Assembly: GCF_000331775.1 (NCBI RefSeq)
Contig: NZ_CAPJ01000255.1
Coordinates: 1-6,468, forward strand
Length of the DNA stretch: 6,468 nt
Origin: Xanthomonas translucens pv. translucens DSM 18974
GTDB taxonomy: Bacteria; Pseudomonadota; Gammaproteobacteria; Xanthomonadales; Xanthomonadaceae
Direction of reading: 5' to 3'
A program made the position numbers and the translations under genes. A model generated the notes under the pieces. It ran no database searches, was not told the origin of the DNA, and saw only the letters and a list, made by a program, of their open reading frames with translations. Below, one piece after another: positions 1-5,789 of the stretch. How positions within the stretch are numbered: the stretch's first letter is position 1; every line of letters starts with the position of its first letter.

Positions 1-12
1 GCGGCCGCAGCG

Positions 13-33
13 CCCAGGCCGCCACGGCCTGGG
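13..33 (-). terminator. Possible terminator hairpin after metY
   Basis: A perfect 9-bp inverted repeat (CCCAGGCCG / CGGCCTGGG, 3-nt loop) begins 24 nt after the metY stop codon. On the metY transcript it would form a very GC-rich stem-loop. No run of T follows it, so it is not a classical intrinsic terminator. It could equally be part of a downstream gene: one minus-strand frame stays open through positions 1-57, but it shows no ATG in the visible stretch and cannot be called. Confidence 0.3.
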
Positions 34-57
34 GGAGTGCGGCCAGAAGTGGCGCGC

Positions 58-1344
58 TCAGGCCTGCGCCAGCGCCTGGCGCAGGTCGGCGAGCAGATCG
101 TCGATGTGCTCGATGCCGACCGACAGCCGCACCGTGTCCTCGCTGACCCCGCTGCGCTCCAGTTCCTGCGCCGACAGCTGGCGATGCGTGGTCGAAGCCG
201 GATGGGTGGCCAAAGATTTCGCATCGCCGATGTTCACCAGCCGGGTGAACAGCTGCAGCGCGTCGAGGAAGCGCGCGCCGGCGGCGCGGCCGCCGCGCAG
301 GCCGAAGGTGAGCACGCCCGAGCCCTGACCGCGCAGGTACTTCTGCGCCAGCGCATGTTCCGGATGCTCGGTCAGGCCGGCGTAGTTGACCCATTCCACC
401 TTGGCCTCGGCGTGCAGATGCCGGGCCACCGCCAGCGTGTTCTGGTTGATCCGGTCCATGCGCAGCGGCAGCGTCTCGATGCCCTGCAGGATCTGGAACG
501 CGTTGAACGGCGACAGCGCCGCACCGGTGTTGCGCAACGGCACCACCCGCGCGCGGCCGATGTAGGCGGCCTCGCCCAGCGCCTCGGTATACACCACGCC
601 GTGGTAGCTGACGTCCGGTTCGTTGAGGCGGCGGAAACGCTGCGCATGCGCCGCCCACGGGAACTTGCCCGCGTCCACGATCGCCCCGCCCAGGCTGGTG
701 CCGTGCCCGCCCAGGTACTTGGTCAGCGAATGCACCACGATGTCGGCGCCGAACTCGATCGGCCGCAGCAGGTACGGCGTGGGCACGGTGTTGTCGACGA
801 TCAGCGGCACGCCGTGCGCGTGCGCCACCTTGGCCACCGCTTCCAGATCGGTGACGTTGCCGCGCGGATTGCCGATCGATTCGACGAAGATCGCCTTGGT
901 GCGCGCGTCGATCAGCCCGGCGAAGGCGTCCGGATCGCGGTAGTCGGCGAAACGGGTTTCGATACCCGACAGCGGCAGCGTGTGCGCGAACAGGTTATAG
1001 GTGCCGCCGTATAGCGCGCTGGAGGACACGATGTTGTCGCCGGCCTCGGCGATGGTCTGGATCGCATAGGTCACCGCGGCCTGCCCGGACGCCACCGCCA
1101 GCGCACCGATGCCGCCTTCCAGCGCGGCGATACGCTGTTCCAGCACATCGGTGGTGGGATTCATGATGCGGCTGTAGATGTTGCCCTGCACCTTCAGGTC
1201 GAACAGGTCGGCGCCGTGCTGGGTGTCGTCGAAGGCATAGGCCACGGTCTGGTAGATCGGCACCGCCACCGCGCGCGTGGTCGGATCGGGGCGGTAACCG
1301 CCGTGCACGGCGATGGTTTCCAGCTTCCAGTTCGGGTCGGACAT
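58..1344 (-). CDS. metY: O-acetylhomoserine sulfhydrylase (aminocarboxypropyltransferase), MetY
   Basis: This 428-residue protein is a cytoplasmic PLP enzyme of the Cys/Met metabolism (fold type I) family. MetY condenses O-acetyl-L-homoserine with sulfide to give homocysteine and acetate, the direct-sulfhydrylation route to methionine. Visible family marks are LETIAVHGG near the N-terminus, YSRIMNPT (57-64, with the Tyr and Arg that contact PLP phosphate from the neighbouring subunit), SGQAA (86-90), VDNT (183-186, Asp184 facing the PLP pyridine nitrogen) and SLTKYLGGHG with Lys209 as the Schiff-base lysine. The segment QHGADLFDLK before YSRIMNPT and the length of about 430 residues point to MetY rather than the roughly 380-400-residue MetB, MetC and MetZ. 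The start at 1344 gives the usual MSDP...KLET N-terminus, but no purine-rich Shine-Dalgarno sequence precedes it. A 75-bp gap separates it from the membrane-protein gene upstream, so it may be cotranscribed with that unit or use its own promoter. Confidence 0.95.
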   Translation of the reverse strand: MSDPNWKLETIAVHGGYRPDPTTRAVAVPIYQTVAYAFDDTQHGADLFDLKVQGNIYSRIMNPTTDVLEQRIAALEGGIGALAVASGQAAVTYAIQTIAEAGDNIVSSSALYGGTYNLFAHTLPLSGIETRFADYRDPDAFAGLIDARTKAIFVESIGNPRGNVTDLEAVAKVAHAHGVPLIVDNTVPTPYLLRPIEFGADIVVHSLTKYLGGHGTSLGGAIVDAGKFPWAAHAQRFRRLNEPDVSYHGVVYTEALGEAAYIGRARVVPLRNTGAALSPFNAFQILQGIETLPLRMDRINQNTLAVARHLHAEAKVEWVNYAGLTEHPEHALAQKYLRGQGSGVLTFGLRGGRAAGARFLDALQLFTRLVNIGDAKSLATHPASTTHRQLSAQELERSGVSEDTVRLSVGIEHIDDLLADLRQALAQA

Positions 1345-1419
1345 CAGCGGGGCTCGGCGACAGGAGCCAAGACGATAGCGGCGATCGAGGGGGGCGCCTG
1401 CTAACGGCTGGTTATAAGC
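1345..1419 (-). promoter_or_regulatory. metY leader with possible -10 box and small hairpin
   Basis: On the minus strand this gap contains TATAAC (1411-1416), a good -10-like hexamer, but no convincing -35 at the right distance. Just before the metY start is a 5-bp inverted repeat GGCTC / GAGCC (1351-1355 and 1364-1368, 8-nt loop), placed where a ribosome-binding site would normally lie. No known SAM or SAH riboswitch pattern was recognised. Promoter assignment is tentative. Confidence 0.25.
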
Positions 1420-1737
1420 CTATGCCTTGAGGCCAGTGACGCTGCGACCCAAGAGCGCATGACGCTGTTTGCGCACCAGATAGCCGACCAGTGCACCGCC
1501 TACTTCGGTCAGGAACGACATCGCCCATGTCTTGTCATCGGCCAACACGCTGCCCGTCGTATCAAGCAGCGCCGTCAGGCAGCGCCAGCCGATCACGCCG
1601 ATGAACACCGAGGCGAACAAGAACAACAGGAGGTCCTTGGTGAGGCGGACCGCTCGTTCGGCCTCGGTTTCGTTCTTTTCAACATTGACCTTGAAACTGT
1701 GCCCGCTCGGCGGGTTGTTCAGGTCAATGTTGCTCAT
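1420..1737 (-). CDS. Small two-segment membrane protein, unknown function
   Basis: This 105-residue protein is not a named family that I can assign. A hydrophilic N-terminus of about 35 residues with an acidic/basic stretch (KNETEAERAVRLTKD) is followed by a strong transmembrane segment at about 36-58 (LLLFLFASVFIGVIGWRC). An acidic loop (about 59-70, with DT and ADD) comes next, then a weaker second segment at about 71-88 (WAMSFLTEVGGALVGYLV) and a basic tail starting VRKQRH. Positive charges flank the membrane at both ends and the loop is acidic, so the positive-inside rule predicts N-in, C-in topology. There is no signal peptide. Its ATG overlaps the stop of the upstream ribbon-helix-helix gene (ATGA, 1734-1737), and only a weak ribosome-binding site is visible, so translation is probably coupled to that gene. 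It could be an effector or toxin of the pair or a membrane partner of the regulator; nothing in the sequence decides this. Confidence 0.8.
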   Translation of the reverse strand: MSNIDLNNPPSGHSFKVNVEKNETEAERAVRLTKDLLLFLFASVFIGVIGWRCLTALLDTTGSVLADDKTWAMSFLTEVGGALVGYLVRKQRHALLGRSVTGLKA

Positions 1738-1943
1738 AAACCGATGATCTCGGTTTCGAGCTGGCGGGTGTCCGGATTCACCAGACCGATCTTGCGCCCC
1801 TGTTTGGTGCCGTCACGGGCGGCCAGGTGGAGCTGCAACGCCTCGCGCAGGATCTCGCTCTTGCTCTGCTGGGATTCCTGGGTAGCCTGGTCGATGGCGT
1901 TGTTGAGATCGTCGGAAAGTGTCAGATTCAGGCGGACGGACAT
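1734..1943 (-). CDS. Ribbon-helix-helix (CopG/Arc/MetJ type) DNA-binding protein
   Basis: This is a 69-residue protein. Residues 2-9 (SVRLNLTL) form the alternating beta strand that inserts in the DNA major groove in this fold. Helix A spans about 10-25 (SDDLNNAIDQATQESQQ) and helix B about 27-43 (SKSEILREALQLHLAARD). The remaining tail (GRKIGLVNPDTRQLETEIIGL) lies beyond the fold and could contact a partner protein. Such proteins act as dimers on repeated short operator sites and often repress their own operon. The start at 1943 is chosen because GGGAGG lies 5 nt before it and because the strand motif begins right after the Met; an in-frame start 17 codons upstream has neither. The gene overlaps the membrane-protein gene by 4 bp, and three half-sites lie upstream (1973-2000). 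Function as a toxin-antitoxin antitoxin or simple regulator is inference. Confidence 0.88.
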   Translation of the reverse strand: MSVRLNLTLSDDLNNAIDQATQESQQSKSEILREALQLHLAARDGTKQGRKIGLVNPDTRQLETEIIGL

Positions 1944-1948
1944 GGCAG

Positions 1949-1954
1949 CCTCCC
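1949..1954 (-). promoter_or_regulatory. Strong ribosome-binding site deciding the RHH gene start
   Basis: GGGAGG on the minus strand, with a 5-nt spacer (CTGCC) to the ATG at 1943. It supports the short 69-residue start over the upstream in-frame ATG at 1994, which would add 17 residues ahead of the fold. Confidence 0.8.
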
Positions 1955-1972
1955 GGGTCGTTGAATGAGGGA

Positions 1973-2019
1973 GATATACATCAAATATCCTCAAAATATC
2001 GCCGTAACCCCCTGACCAA
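1973..2019 (-). promoter_or_regulatory. Probable operator/promoter region of the RHH - membrane protein unit
   Basis: The stretch 1961-2000 has only 12 G/C in 40 bases, in sharp contrast to the surrounding GC-rich DNA. On the plus strand it carries GATAT (1973-1977) followed by ATATC (1985-1989) and ATATC (1996-2000), with centres 12 and 11 bp apart. The last two lie within the near-direct repeat TCAAATATC / TCAAAATATC. Regularly spaced short repeats upstream of a ribbon-helix-helix gene fit an autoregulatory operator. Candidate minus-strand promoter elements are TATATC (1973-1978) as a -10 with no good -35, or TTGGTC (2014-2019) with TATTTT at a short 15-nt spacer. Both are weak, so the exact promoter is uncertain. 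Confidence 0.5.
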
Positions 2020-2033
2020 GCTGGCCGCCGGAT

Positions 2034-2074
2034 CCATCGCCCGGTTCAGGACCCGAGGCGATGGCACCGTCGCC
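2034..2074 (-). terminator. Two competing hairpins after clpB, possible terminator
   Basis: The clpB stop is at 2090-2092. Downstream on the minus strand the transcript can form a hairpin at 2057-2074 (GGCGA / TCGCC extended inward by a G-U and two G-C pairs around GCAC). Alternatively it can form a perfect 8-bp stem, CCATCGCC (2034-2041) with GGCGATGG (2057-2064), around a 15-nt loop. Both use the same 2057-2064 strand and so exclude each other. No T-tract follows either, so termination efficiency is uncertain and read-through into the next gene is possible. Confidence 0.4.
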
Positions 2075-2089
2075 GCGATGCGTGTCGCG

Positions 2090-4675
2090 TCAGGCCTTCA
2101 CGAACACCAGTTGCCCACCTTCGGCATCGACCCGGATGGTGTCGCCGCTGAGAAACTGCCCGGACAGGATCTGCTGCGCCAGCGGATTCTCCAGCTGCGA
2201 CTGGATCGCGCGCTTCAGCGGCCGCGCGCCGTACACCGGATCGAAGCCGACGTTGCCGAGCAGTTCCAGCGCGCGGTCGCTGAGTTCGATTTTCAGGCCG
2301 CGCTCGGCCAGGCGCTTGTCCAGGCCGCCCAGCTGGATGCGCGCGATCGACTTGATCTGCGCCTTGTCCAGCGGATGGAACACCACGATGTCGTCCAGCC
2401 GGTTGATGAATTCCGGGCGGAAGTGCGCCTGCACCACGCCCATCACCGCCGCCTTCATCTGCGTGTAGGCCTCAGCCGAGCCGTCGCCGCTCAGTTCCTG
2501 GATCTGGTGCGAGCCCAGGTTCGAGGTCATCACGATGACGGTGTTGCGGAAGTCCACGGTGCGGCCCTGGCCGTCGGTGAGGCGGCCGTCGTCGAGCACC
2601 TGCAGCAGGATGTTGAACACGTCGCTGTGCGCCTTCTCCACCTCGTCGAGCAGGATCAGCGAATACGGCCGGCGCCGCACCGCCTCGGTCAGATAGCCGC
2701 CTTCTTCGTAGCCGACATAGCCCGGAGGCGCGCCGATCAGCCGCGCCACCGAATGCTTCTCCATGAACTCGCTCATGTCGATACGGATCATCGCCTCGCT
2801 GCTGTCGAACAGGAATTCGGCCAGCGCCTTGCACAGTTCGGTCTTGCCGACGCCGGTCGGGCCCAGGAACAGGAACGAGCCGCTGGGCCGGTTCGGATCG
2901 GACAGGCCGGCGCGCGAACGCCGCACCGCATCGGACACCACTTTGATGGCCTCTTGCTGGCCGACCACGCGCCGATGCAGTTCGTCTTCCATGCGCAGCA
3001 GCTTGTCGCGCTCGCCCTCCAGCATCCGGTTGACCGGAATGCCGGTCCAGCGCGACACCACCTCGGCGATCTCCTCGGCGGTCACCCGGTCCTGCACCAG
3101 CGTGAAATCGTGATGCTCCGCATCGCCGGCCGCGGCCAGCTGCTTCTCCAGGTTCGGCAGCAGGCCGTACTGGATCTCGCTCATCTTGGCGTAGTCCTGA
3201 CGGCGCTGCGCCGCTTCCAGCTCGACCCGCGCCTGCTCGATCTGCTCCTTGATCCTGGTCGCGCCCTGCAAGGTGGCCTTCTCCGAACGCCACACTTCGT
3301 CGAGGTCGGAGAACTCGCGCTGGAGCTTGTCGATATCGCTTTCCAGGTCGGCCAGGCGCTGCCGCGAGGCCTCGTCCTTTTCCTTCTTCAGCATCTCGCG
3401 CTGTATCTTCAGCTGGATCAGGCGCCGCTCCAGGCGGTCCAGTTCCTCGGGCTTGGAGTCGATCTCCATGCGGATGCGGCTGGCCGCCTCGTCCATCAGG
3501 TCGATCGCCTTGTCCGGCAGCTGGCGGTCGGCAATGTAGCGGTTGGACAGCGTGGCCGCGGCGACGATCGCCGGGTCGGTGATCTCCACGCCGTGGTGCA
3601 CCGCGTAGCGCTCCTTGAGCCCGCGCAGGATGGCGATGGTGTCTTCCACCGTCGGCTCGCCGACGAACACCTTCTGGAAGCGCCGCTCCAGCGCCGCGTC
3701 CTTTTCGATGTACTTGCGGTACTCGTCCAGCGTGGTGGCGCCGATGCAATGCAGCTCGCCACGCGACAGCGCCGGCTTGAGCATGTTGCCCGCATCCATC
3801 GCGCCGTCGGCCTTGCCGGCGCCGACCATGGTGTGCAGTTCGTCGATGAACAGGATGACCTGGCCTTCGGTCTTGGATAGGTCGTTGAGCACGCCCTTGA
3901 GCCGCTCCTCGAATTCGCCGCGGAACTTGGCACCGGCGATCAGCGCGCCCATGTCCAGCGACAGCACGCGGCGGCCACGCAGGCCTTCGGGCACCTCGCC
4001 GTTGACGATGCGCTGGGCCAGGCCTTCGACGATGGCGGTCTTGCCGACGCCGGGTTCGCCGATCAGCACCGGATTGTTCTTGGTGCGCCGCTGCAACACC
4101 TGGATGGTGCGGCGGATTTCCTCGTCGCGGCCGATCACCGGATCCAGCTTGCCGCTCTCGGCGCGCGCGGTGAGGTCGGTGGTGTATTTCTCCAGCGCCT
4201 GGCGCTGGTCTTCGGCGCTTTCCGACTGCACCGTCTCGCCGCCGCGCAGCTTGTCGATGGCCGCTTGGAGCTTGTTCTTGTCAGCGCCGGCGGCGCGCAG
4301 CGCCAGGCCCAGCGCGCCGGCATCGTCGGCCGCGGCCAGCACGAACCACTCGCTGGCGATGAATTGGTCGTTGTGCTGCTGCGCCAGCTTGTCGGTCTGG
4401 TTGAGCAGCCGGCTCAGATCGTTGCCGATCGACAGGTTGCCGGGCTGGCCGCTGACCTTGGGCAGCTTGTCCAGCGCCTCGCCCAGCCGCTCGCGCAGCA
4501 CCGGCACGTTGACGCCGGCCTGCGCCAGCAGCGGCCGGGTGCTGCCGCCGGACTGGTCGAGCAGCGCGGTGAACACATGCACCGGCTCGACGATGGTGTG
4601 GTCGCGGCCCACGGCCAGCGACTGGGCGTCGGCCAGCGCCTGCTGGAAACGCGACGTGAGCTTGTCCATCCGCAT
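2090..4675 (-). CDS. clpB: ClpB, ATP-dependent protein disaggregase (Hsp100)
   Basis: This 861-residue protein is the cytoplasmic hexameric AAA+ chaperone that threads aggregated proteins through its pore together with DnaK/DnaJ/GrpE after heat stress. The order is: N-domain (1 to about 145), NBD1, coiled-coil middle domain (about 409-525), NBD2 and C-terminal domain. NBD1 has Walker A GEPGVGKT (206-213), Walker B with Asp278-Glu279, the arginine pair 331-332 and the pore loop KFRGEF, where Phe251 holds the usual aromatic place (Tyr in E. coli). NBD2 has Walker A GPTGVGKT (605-612), pore-loop Tyr653 in GYVG, Walker B Asp677-Glu678 and the sensor-2 motif GARPLKR (816-822). All catalytic residues are intact and the length is close to the 857 of E. 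coli. The start [14 protein letters not shown] matches the E. coli N-terminus and follows GAGGA at suitable spacing. It lacks the IGF/L-type ClpP-binding loop expected of ClpA or ClpX. Expression is likely heat-induced from the promoter at 4723-4750. Confidence 0.98.
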   Translation of the reverse strand: MRMDKLTSRFQQALADAQSLAVGRDHTIVEPVHVFTALLDQSGGSTRPLLAQAGVNVPVLRERLGEALDKLPKVSGQPGNLSIGNDLSRLLNQTDKLAQQHNDQFIASEWFVLAAADDAGALGLALRAAGADKNKLQAAIDKLRGGETVQSESAEDQRQALEKYTTDLTARAESGKLDPVIGRDEEIRRTIQVLQRRTKNNPVLIGEPGVGKTAIVEGLAQRIVNGEVPEGLRGRRVLSLDMGALIAGAKFRGEFEERLKGVLNDLSKTEGQVILFIDELHTMVGAGKADGAMDAGNMLKPALSRGELHCIGATTLDEYRKYIEKDAALERRFQKVFVGEPTVEDTIAILRGLKERYAVHHGVEITDPAIVAAATLSNRYIADRQLPDKAIDLMDEAASRIRMEIDSKPEELDRLERRLIQLKIQREMLKKEKDEASRQRLADLESDIDKLQREFSDLDEVWRSEKATLQGATRIKEQIEQARVELEAAQRRQDYAKMSEIQYGLLPNLEKQLAAAGDAEHHDFTLVQDRVTAEEIAEVVSRWTGIPVNRMLEGERDKLLRMEDELHRRVVGQQEAIKVVSDAVRRSRAGLSDPNRPSGSFLFLGPTGVGKTELCKALAEFLFDSSEAMIRIDMSEFMEKHSVARLIGAPPGYVGYEEGGYLTEAVRRRPYSLILLDEVEKAHSDVFNILLQVLDDGRLTDGQGRTVDFRNTVIVMTSNLGSHQIQELSGDGSAEAYTQMKAAVMGVVQAHFRPEFINRLDDIVVFHPLDKAQIKSIARIQLGGLDKRLAERGLKIELSDRALELLGNVGFDPVYGARPLKRAIQSQLENPLAQQILSGQFLSGDTIRVDAEGGQLVFVKA
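4229..4231 (-). other. Possible internal GTG start for a short ClpB isoform
   Basis: Codon 149 of clpB is Val encoded by GTG, in the context GGETVQSE. In E. coli the N-terminally truncated ClpB isoform is known to start at a GTG at codon 149 in the closely similar context GGESVND. A modest purine-rich stretch (GGCGAGA) precedes the codon here. Use of this start is inferred by analogy. Confidence 0.35.
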
Positions 4676-4698
4676 CGGGAAGTTCCTCTGATAAGGGG

Positions 4699-4713
4699 GC
4701 CGGCCGCGCCGGC
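4699..4713 (-). repeat. GC hairpin near the 5' end of the clpB leader
   Basis: GCCGGC / GCCGGC is a perfect 6-bp inverted repeat with a 3-nt loop. It would lie within a few bases of the predicted clpB transcript start (about 4717) and about 24 nt upstream of the start codon. It does not cover the Shine-Dalgarno sequence, so it looks more like a 5'-end stabilising stem than a thermometer. Confidence 0.4.
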
Positions 4714-4722
4714 ATGTTAGTC

Positions 4723-4750
4723 AGATGCGGTTGGCGCGGCATGTTTCAAG
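4723..4750 (-). promoter_or_regulatory. Sigma-32 (RpoH) heat-shock promoter of clpB
   Basis: The minus strand reads CTTGAAA (4750-4744), a 13-nt spacer, then CCGCATCT (4730-4723). The sigma-32 consensus is CTTGAAA, a spacer of about 11-16, then CCCCATNT. The -35 is therefore a perfect 7/7 match and the -10 has a single mismatch. The predicted start of transcription is near 4717, giving a leader of about 40 nt. No CIRCE (HrcA) inverted repeat is present, so control by RpoH rather than HrcA is indicated. Confidence 0.88.
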
Positions 4751-4787
4751 GCCGCGGGGCCGGCTGTATTCGTCTGCGCCGCATGGC

Positions 4788-4887
4788 GAACCGTCTTGCG
4801 AGGGGTTGGCGCTGTGACGGCCGCGATGCGCGCGCCTCACCTGCCGTGCCGCTATCCGGCACAGCGCCCTCGCCCAGCGCACGGTTC
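4788..4887. repeat. Long imperfect inverted repeat upstream of the GST-like gene
   Basis: Three perfect 7-bp arms lie in the same nested order: GAACCGT (4788-4794) with ACGGTTC (4881-4887), GCGAGGG (4798-4804) with CCCTCGC (4867-4873), and CGCTGTG (4810-4816) with CACAGCG (4860-4866). The third can instead extend to 9 bp (GGCGCTGTG / CACAGCGCC). A 5-bp stem ACGGC / GCCGT (4817-4821, 4843-4847) can continue inside. An alternative local hairpin GTGCCG / CGGCAC (4846-4851, 4857-4862) competes for the inner 3' arm. The element occupies most of the gap between the clpB promoter and the plus-strand gene at 4974. It may be a structured leader, a small RNA, or a decayed mobile repeat. No promoter for it was convincingly identified. 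Confidence 0.6.
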
Positions 4888-4973
4888 CCTGCGCCGGTCG
4901 CCGCACGGTCACACGCCGCTACCGCTACAGCCCCTACCCTCGCGCTTTAGAACCTTCCCGCACAGGAGCCGCA

Positions 4974-5678
4974 ATGCACTACGACCTCTACTACTGGACC
5001 GGCATCCAGGGCAGCGGCGAGTTCGTGCGACTGGCGCTGGAAGATGCTGGCGCGGCCTACCGCGACGTCGCCCGCGAGGAAGGCGATGCGGCACTGCAGC
5101 CGTTCCTCGACGGCGCGCAACCGGGCATGCGGCCGTTCGCGCCGCCGTTCCTGAAGGCCGGGCGGCTGCTGATCGCGCAGGTCGGCAACATCCTGCACTA
5201 CCTGGGTCCTTCGCTGGGGCTGTTGCCGGACAGCGAATCGCGGCGCATGCAGGCGCTGCAGTTGCAGCTGACCATCGCCGACCTGGTGACCGAGATCCAC
5301 GACAGCCACCACCCCATCGGCAGCGCGCTGTACTACGAAGACCAGAAGCCGGAAGCGCTGCGCCGCGCCGAGAACCTGCGCACGCAGCGGCTGCCGAAGT
5401 TCCTGGGCTACTTCGAACAGGTCATGAGCCAGGGCGGCGGGCGCCATGCATTGCGCGAGCATTCCTACGTGGACCTGTCGCTGTTCCAGCTGATGAGCGG
5501 ACTGGACTACGCGTTCCCCACCGCGATGAAGAAGCTCTCGCCGAAGCTGCCGCAGCTGCGCTCCCTGCAGCAGCGGGTGTCCGAACGTCCCGCCATCGCG
5601 GCGTACCTGGCATCGACGCGGCGCCTGCCGTTCAACGACAACGGGATTTTCCGTCGTTATCCGGAGCTGGATGGGTGA
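4974..5678 (+). CDS. Glutathione S-transferase-like protein
   Basis: This 234-residue protein has the two-domain GST layout. The N-terminal thioredoxin-like domain (about 1-82) starts MHYDLYYWTGIQGSG, with Tyr6/Tyr7 in the catalytic-tyrosine position of Tyr-type GSTs, and contains APPFL (56-60) as the cis-proline loop. The all-helical C-terminal domain (about 90-220) contains SYVDLSLF, where Ser164 and Asp167 form the conserved S/T-x-x-D N-capping box. The segment normally reading Q-S-x-A-I is here AQVGNILHYL (68-77), with Val70 in place of the Ser that binds the glutathione gamma-glutamyl group. The substrate is not predictable and the enzyme may be atypical or not a true transferase. The start at 4974 is supported by AGGAG 6 nt upstream. 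No signal peptide or membrane segment is seen, so it is cytoplasmic. It is transcribed divergently from clpB, and no clear promoter was recognised in the gap. Confidence 0.88.
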   Translation: MHYDLYYWTGIQGSGEFVRLALEDAGAAYRDVAREEGDAALQPFLDGAQPGMRPFAPPFLKAGRLLIAQVGNILHYLGPSLGLLPDSESRRMQALQLQLTIADLVTEIHDSHHPIGSALYYEDQKPEALRRAENLRTQRLPKFLGYFEQVMSQGGGRHALREHSYVDLSLFQLMSGLDYAFPTAMKKLSPKLPQLRSLQQRVSERPAIAAYLASTRRLPFNDNGIFRRYPELDG

Positions 5679-5732
5679 TGATTTACTGCTGCAGGCCTGC
5701 GTAGCGGATCAGGGAGTCTGCGTTCGGGCCGA

Positions 5733-5747
5733 GCATCAGCATGATGC
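5733..5747. repeat. Short hairpin after the GST-like gene
   Basis: GCATCA / TGATGC is a perfect 6-bp inverted repeat with a 3-nt loop, located 55 nt after the GST-like stop and only 4 nt before the larger REP-like hairpin. The two stems in tandem may act together as a 3'-end structure. Confidence 0.4.
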
Positions 5748-5751
5748 CTGT

Positions 5752-5779
5752 TGTGGGAGCGACTTCAGTCGCTCCCACA
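5752..5779. repeat. REP-like palindrome between convergent genes
   Basis: This is a perfect 13-bp inverted repeat, TGTGGGAGCGACT / AGTCGCTCCCACA, around a 2-nt TC. The core GGGAGCGACTTCAGTCGC resembles the REP palindromes dispersed through Xanthomonas, Stenotrophomonas and Pseudomonas genomes, which are mobilised by RAYT (TnpA-REP) proteins. Only one copy is present here and no RAYT gene is in the window. It sits between the 3' ends of the GST-like and DUF3014 genes, the usual place for such elements, where it can serve as a bidirectional terminator or mRNA 3'-end stabiliser. There is no T-tract on either side. Confidence 0.8.
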
Positions 5780-5789
5780 GGATTCCTGC

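Noticed and set aside
1..57. Start of a further minus-strand gene after metY
   Set aside because: One frame is open and plausible in composition, but there is no ATG and too little sequence to support a call; the 9-bp hairpin may equally mark the operon end.
37..1014. 325-codon plus-strand open frame across metY
   Set aside because: It is antisense to a complete MetY with all catalytic motifs; the composition is repetitive and typical of a shadow frame.
1345..1419. SAM/SAH riboswitch upstream of metY
   Set aside because: The gap is only 75 nt and shows none of the conserved cores of the known methionine-cycle riboswitches that I can recognise.
1944..1994. Upstream in-frame ATG (1994) for the RHH gene
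   Set aside because: It would place 17 extra residues before the DNA-binding strand, and it lies inside the AT-rich operator region; the ATG at 1943 has GGGAGG at ideal spacing.
1919..3880. 653-codon open frame on the plus strand, mostly antisense to clpB
   Set aside because: It is the mirror of a GC-rich coding strand. The translation is Arg/Gln/Val/Leu/His-rich with no recognisable domain, while the opposite strand encodes an intact ClpB.
4690..4700. CCCCCTTAT in the clpB leader as a second sigma-32 -10
   Set aside because: No CTTGAAA-like -35 is present at suitable distance, whereas the site at 4723-4750 has both elements nearly perfect.
4796..5704. 302-codon plus-strand open frame overlapping the GST-like gene
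   Set aside because: The GST-like frame has family motifs and a good ribosome-binding site. This frame is Arg/Ala-rich without domains and begins inside the inverted repeat.
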